Assembly (NCBI GenBank): GCA_040954595.2
Contig: CM082596.2
Location: forward strand, 9,176,001-9,240,000
DNA: 64,000 nt
Reading direction: 5' to 3'
Source: Balanoglossus misakiensis
Taxonomy: Eukaryota > Hemichordata
Under the pieces are notes generated by a model, which was not told where the DNA came from, ran no database searches, and saw nothing but the letters and a program-made list of their open reading frames with translations. Position 1 is the stretch's first letter; every line of letters starts with the position of its first letter. Positions 59,389 to 64,000 of the stretch are shown piece after piece. A program made the translations under genes and the position numbers.

Positions 59389-60161
59389 GGCTGCATTCAC
59401 AAACACCTCTGGATGGGGAGGGGAGAATTGATGGGGGGGGGGGGGGTTGAAAAAATTGAGGGTATGTAAGGGAGGATTTGAAATAATTCAGGGACTGAAA
59501 TAGGGGGGAACTTGATAACATTGAGGACTAAATATTTATTTTGAGTCAACAAAATGCAGTTTTGAACCCTTCATAATACAAATTTTCCTAATGTGGGAAG
59601 GGGACACCCCCTCCAACACCAGCCCCTGTCATTCATCAACACCTTTCAATCATTGTCTGGTTTATAGTGTCCCAGGTCAGGAGACTTCCCCACATGCTAA
59701 CTTTGAGCAGCGAAGGTTAAATTTGTCCTCCCCTACATACTGTTAGTTGAGTTAATTTGCTTTTGGGTTCACTAAAATGCAGCTTTGAGCTCTGTATTTT
59801 ATACAATTTTCTTACGTGGGAGGGGGACACCCCCTCACAAACCCACCCATTCACTTCTCGGTTTAAAATGTCTGCCAACACAGAATACACATACTTAAAA
59901 ATATAAACAATTTTTAGTTTTAATACCCATTGATGAGGGAAAACAACAGTTTCAAATCGTTTTCATGTGAGCGCTTTTTTACAAGATAGATTGGTGATGT
60001 GTTTTGCTGTGTGAAAGAAAATGGGGGAGGTATTTCAAAATTTTAGCAGTTCGGAAGTGGCGATTTGAAAATATTTCGGGTTGTGTACGGGGGGGGGGGC
60101 ATGTGAAATCGGTAAACAAAATTGAATTCCCCCCCCTCCAGGGATGTTTGTGAATGCAGCC
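59389..60161. mobile_element. G-rich foldback element, family 1 copy 3
   Basis: Copy of the 31780-32555 element inside block B, flanked by TTA at 59386-59388 and 60162-60164. Confidence 0.75.
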
Positions 60162-60164
60162 TTA

Positions 60165-61712
60165 CATGTAAATCCATGTATGTTGTGTTTGGTTGAACCT
60201 GAATCTATAACAAGTTGCTTCCCTCTTTCGTATTTACTCTCTATGTCAAGCGTCGTGTTCCAGAATAGCCCTTCTATTTAGTATGTAAAAGTCCCTTGAC
60301 TCGGTAAGCAGCAACTTGTTAGAGTTTTATATAGTTGACGAAGATTTTTGGACCTAGTTTGTTAACATTGCCAGTTCGCAGTCTGTCAGGGGAGATTCCT
60401 CGACAGTCAGTGCCAAGTGATTGCTCAAAAGGGTCAGGATTTCTGTTTATTTTCATTGGCTGCGAGGTGTTATACCTGCTTATATTCCTTATTTATCACT
60501 ATAACATTGTAGATAATACACACACAAACTTCATTTTAATGTCGATTGGGTTTATTACGACGTTGTCAATTGCTAATGTAATTCTTTGCAATGAAGACAT
60601 TGGTCAAATGTTACATTTAATGCTGGGGTGTCCTTTTTCGTAGTCGATTGCAACATAAGGATGATACCACTATGAATTGCTCATGTTCTAGAATTTTAAT
60701 TAATTTTATGCCTCCTAAGGTATGCATTAAACATGAGACAATGTGTACAATAGGTTTTTCTTTGGGTGAAATTTGGGGTTTTAACAATGCTTTCGGCTTT
60801 CAGAGTACATTACAATGACGCTGTTGTCACTTTAAGGTAGTAAGCCTGAGCACCTCGGGAACAGATTTTCACAAAATTGATAGTCTTCACAACCTTTCAA
60901 TTCTACGTGATAAAGTATGTGAGGAGTCTTTTTTATAAACATCTGAGAACACTGAGTGTGCACCTTCTTGTTTTCATAAAAATCACGTCTTTAAATTTAA
61001 TGTGTCCATAGAGTTAACACAGATTTTGGTGGCCAGTTTTAAAGCTGGTTTTTTTGCCATTTTGGGTAAGAACTTCTTCTCTGAAACCGCTTGATCAATT
61101 ACTTTGAAATTTGCTATTCAGGTACCGAGATCACCTTTTCTCTCTGTAGAAAACCATACTGACATGTTCAGTAATAACACCGTGTTTTACTAACTTGGAT
61201 AATTTACAATGTGAATAACATTTTTTCTGAAAATCTGCTCAAAATGACACTGGAGAAATTATTAAGTTCAATTGACAACATACGATCTAAAAATGTATCT
61301 TAAATTGTTATTTAGTTGCTTTTACAAAGTAATCATTGTGGTAGAAAAGCTCAGGATTAGCATCTTCCGTATTGATTTTCAATTTCAACAAAAGTTGACA
61401 ACATTCTTCCAGGAAGTCGTCATGCAAGTCTTGTGGTATCCACCTAAGTTGACTGAGTAATGGTTTAAGATAACCTGGTGAAAGAAAATAATTATGAACA
61501 AAAATAAATACAATCTTGAATTTTATGCATTTTTTCTCTAATTTGTTGCCTAATTTGTTTTAATTACGTCTGAACCGCTCGCTTTCTAAAACTTTTATGT
61601 TTACCCATGGAGATAAACTCGCTGTGAGCCTTATATTTAATATGGCGATCTCAACATGTAAACACACAAAAATAAATCAAACGCGAGTGGTTCGGACGTT
61701 AGGACAAGTTAA
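60165..61712. other. Anonymous DNA 5' of the BEL fragment, copy B
   Basis: Duplicate of 32559-34100; no gene recognised. Confidence 0.4.
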
Positions 61713-62975
61713 ATGCATCATATTTGGAGTCGGTTAGGAGGCAGAAGTAGACAGGGAAACGATTTTGCTTCGATAAAATCTAATTTCGACCGAAAAAGCT
61801 GCGGTCCGGATCCGGACCGCAGAAGCACCAGTTTTTTCTATGGCGCCTTGCAAGGCTGTGGTGGAGGCCGTGTAACGCCGGAAACACACAGACCTGTACG
61901 CAGGGTTACACGACACCCAACTGGGTACAACCACCGTGAAAAAAGATGCAACTCAGAGCAAAACTGCCGGTACTTCAGACACTTCAAATTCTACCGAAGT
62001 ACACGTGTCCTTCGCGACAGACAATACGCGTGAGAAATGCCCTCCCTTGAACGGACCCTTCTCTTGAAAACCGCCGTCATCCTCATGTCCTCCCGAGGGG
62101 ATAAACCTATCCGTGCCAACGTACTGTTCGACGAAAGGGCAAACAGAACCTTTGTCACTCAACGATTCGTGGAGAAACTCAGCTTAAAGCCGGACACCCC
62201 AGAAAACGTGAAACCCTCAACCTTTGGGGGAAACACCCAACAAATTCACACATTGAAAAACGCTACGATAACTTTACATGAGCTAGACGGGAACACTATT
62301 ATTATGAACGCCTTGATAATTCCTGCGATTTCATCGAACTTGACTAATCATGTGTCCGCGGAAATACACAACGCCGCGTATCTGCGGGGACTGCATTTCG
62401 CCTTCCCAGTTTCAAACGCGAAGTCAATCGAAATTGACGTTCTCATCAGAGCCGATCAGTATTGGAACTTTGTAGGAACCACATCGTTCGCGGGGCAGGT
62501 CCCACTGCCGTTTCATCCAATTTCAGCTACTTGCTATCTGGCCCTACCGAAAAGGGCGGGAAAGCGGACTCTCACGTACTCACGTACTCCATACAAACGC
62601 CGAAACGCTAATAGCTGAAGATGCCATCCGAAACTATCGGGACTTAGAGCTCATCGGAGTGAAACCAGAAACGCGAGAGAATGAAAACACTGACTTTGAA
62701 ACATATTGCGACACACACCTACGTGTTGAACACGGTAAATATGTCGCCCGTTTACCGTGGAAGATTGATCACCCACCTTTGCCTAGCAACAACTCTACAA
62801 CGGAAAGCCGCACGCGTGCCATGGTCCGTCGTTTGTCACCCAAGCTGACAAAAACATACGATGACATAATTTCTGATCAAGTTCGCCGCGATTTCGTCCA
62901 AAAAGGTCGACATCGACAACAAAACCGAAGGACATTACCTACCCCACCGTGCAGTCAAGAAATACTCTGTCACCG
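61713..62975 (+). mobile_element. BEL/Pao fragment, copy B (protease and RT start)
   Basis: 62037-62618 carries the retropepsin region: LLLKTAVILMSSRGDKPI, then NVLFDERANRTFVTQRF where a D-S/T-G active site is expected, and EIDVLIRADQYWNFV. The D-E-R at the active site indicates a degenerate protease. 62659-62975 continues with the RT start (KPETRENENTDFE, YVARLPWK, LTKTYDD). It is cut off at about 62975. Confidence 0.82.
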
Positions 62976-64000
62976 GTAGAGTTGACTTTACAGAGCCCTC
63001 TTACTCAGAGCCCTCTGAGTCAGAGCCCCTCCCAGCCCTCTGAAGTTTCAGAACCTCAGAACCCGGACCTCAGAATTCTTGTTGACCCCAGATATAACCC
63101 CAAAATGTACCTGTATAATTAAATATAACGATTACAAATGGGTATAATGTTGCCAAAATTACTCCCGCTGAAAATACGATGTACTACATTGTATGGCAAG
63201 TGCGAGATCGTGACTGCCGATTGCCCGCCATATTTGTTTTAGAAGTTTATGTCGATTTCAGATTCAGATTCAGCCACTGATTCCGATTCACCAGTAACGC
63301 GTTTCCTTTTCTTATTTCCTTGCAAATATGAAAGTACTTTGTAGCACACGACAAACTAAAAAACAATTAATACATAGATAATAAAGTTCCTTCACTTGCG
63401 GTGATCTTTCACCGCCAGGCATTTGTATTCAACCTGTCCCCCATTATATATCAGTGGGAAGGGCAATGTTATGATTTATTTGTGCAGGGGTGAATTATTG
63501 TGGTAATATTGATCATGCAGATATGATGTGGCTATTATAACAAGAAAACTTTCTTCAGAAACTTGTTTTCATTGCCTAGATTATTTTTTTATCAAAAGTG
63601 ATTTGATATTATTCATGTTTACATATTATGTATGTATTTATTTATTGTTTTTTCTTGTTTTGGAATAAACTCTTTGAAATTTAACTGCTTGTTTGTACAT
63701 TTTTAGCAAGAAATATATACGCATTTGACATACAGCAAACCTATAGTAATAATCCTAATGGAAGGAGAATAAGCGCAGTGTGTGAGGACACAAAGTTTGT
63801 CAAAAAGTCATTAATTTGAATGACTGGCAAATCCAAAATGTTTTCCACGGGCTTTATTCTGATGGACAAATAAATAAATTCTTATTTAAGGTGGCATTGC
63901 ATGAAAAGTTGTGATTTTTGCCAAATTTACTTTTTTTACATAAATCGGTAGGTCTAATACTGATCCACATTCTGACAAATGCGTCTTAGCGGAAATGGTG
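62976..64000. other. Right-hand end, mostly featureless
   Basis: Opens with short repeats of CAGAGCCCTCT at about 62990-63045. A possible minus-strand terminal exon lies at 63249-63322. The rest is AT-rich with no gene seen. Confidence 0.4.
63249..63322 (-). CDS. Possible terminal exon with basic/acidic tail
   Basis: On the minus strand an acceptor-like TTTGCAAG is followed by a phase 1 reading NKKRKRVTGESESV, then an SE-rich stretch ending EIDINF and a stop. A nuclear-localisation-like KKRKR next to an acidic tail is a common protein end. No upstream exon is visible up to the window edge, so this is only a suggestion. Confidence 0.2.

Larger units (their letters stand above)
59252..62975. 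repeat. Segmental duplication block, copy B
   Basis: Copy of 31642-35030 with near identity. It retains the 326 bp (62068-62393) missing from copy A, but ends at 62975 within the reverse transcriptase, after which sequence is unrelated. Confidence 0.85.

Overview
This is genomic DNA from an animal, most likely a marine invertebrate (deuterostome-like; an amphioxus- or hemichordate-type genome fits, but I cannot name the species). Genes are split by GT-AG introns whose phases I could check by hand. Introns and intergenic DNA are AT-rich with long homopolymer (C/G, A/T) runs and many foldback elements. There is a BEL/Pao LTR retrotransposon and an L1/Tx1-like LINE. I see no bacterial features, CRISPR array, rRNA or tRNA.

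Layout. (1) 45-5403, minus strand: a four-exon gene for a secreted Fe/Mn superoxide dismutase-like protein with an eroded C-terminus. (2) 6212-17217, plus strand, head to head with (1): a complete ten-exon NWD1-type gene (DUF4062-like start, NACHT ATPase, about 16 WD repeats; 1626 aa), with a 3.4 kb intron filled by DNA transposons. (3) 17.2-23.4 kb: 3' UTR, a TTAA-flanked foldback element, a broken LINE, one orphan GABA-B-receptor-like first exon, and a G-rich foldback element. (4) 23.4-31.1, 38.7-46.0 and 47.5-53.7 kb, minus strand: three paralogous copies of a type II membrane protein gene. It encodes a short cytoplasmic tail, one TM helix, a stalk, repeated ~140-aa Cys domains on symmetric phase-1 exons, and a C-terminal 'GCW...GGPW' domain. 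I recognise no named family; this is the most interesting locus. Copy 1 has a stop codon in the first ectodomain exon, and copies 2 and 3 share a ~0.5 kb deletion removing the front half and acceptor of the same exon.

(5) 31.6-38.7 kb lies between copies 1 and 2: a foldback element, anonymous DNA and a degraded BEL/Pao element (copy A). A second, truncated version of the same block (copy B) lies at 59.25-62.98 kb. (6) 39737-47496 and 47497-55256 form a head-to-tail tandem duplication of 7,760 bp with identical translated products. Each unit carries most of a membrane-protein gene plus an intronless ANKRD9-like gene with a TATA box, preceded by a GA-rich repeat. (7) 55.4-59.1 kb: a fragment of the ANKRD9-like gene, then a six-exon C2H2 zinc-finger gene whose 3' UTR is homologous to that of the ANKRD9-like gene. 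(8) The last kilobase has a possible terminal exon on the minus strand and little else.

The host genes show no obvious shared pathway. The window looks like a locus repeatedly reshaped by segmental duplication and transposons, in which a surface-receptor-like gene family is expanding and losing domains.
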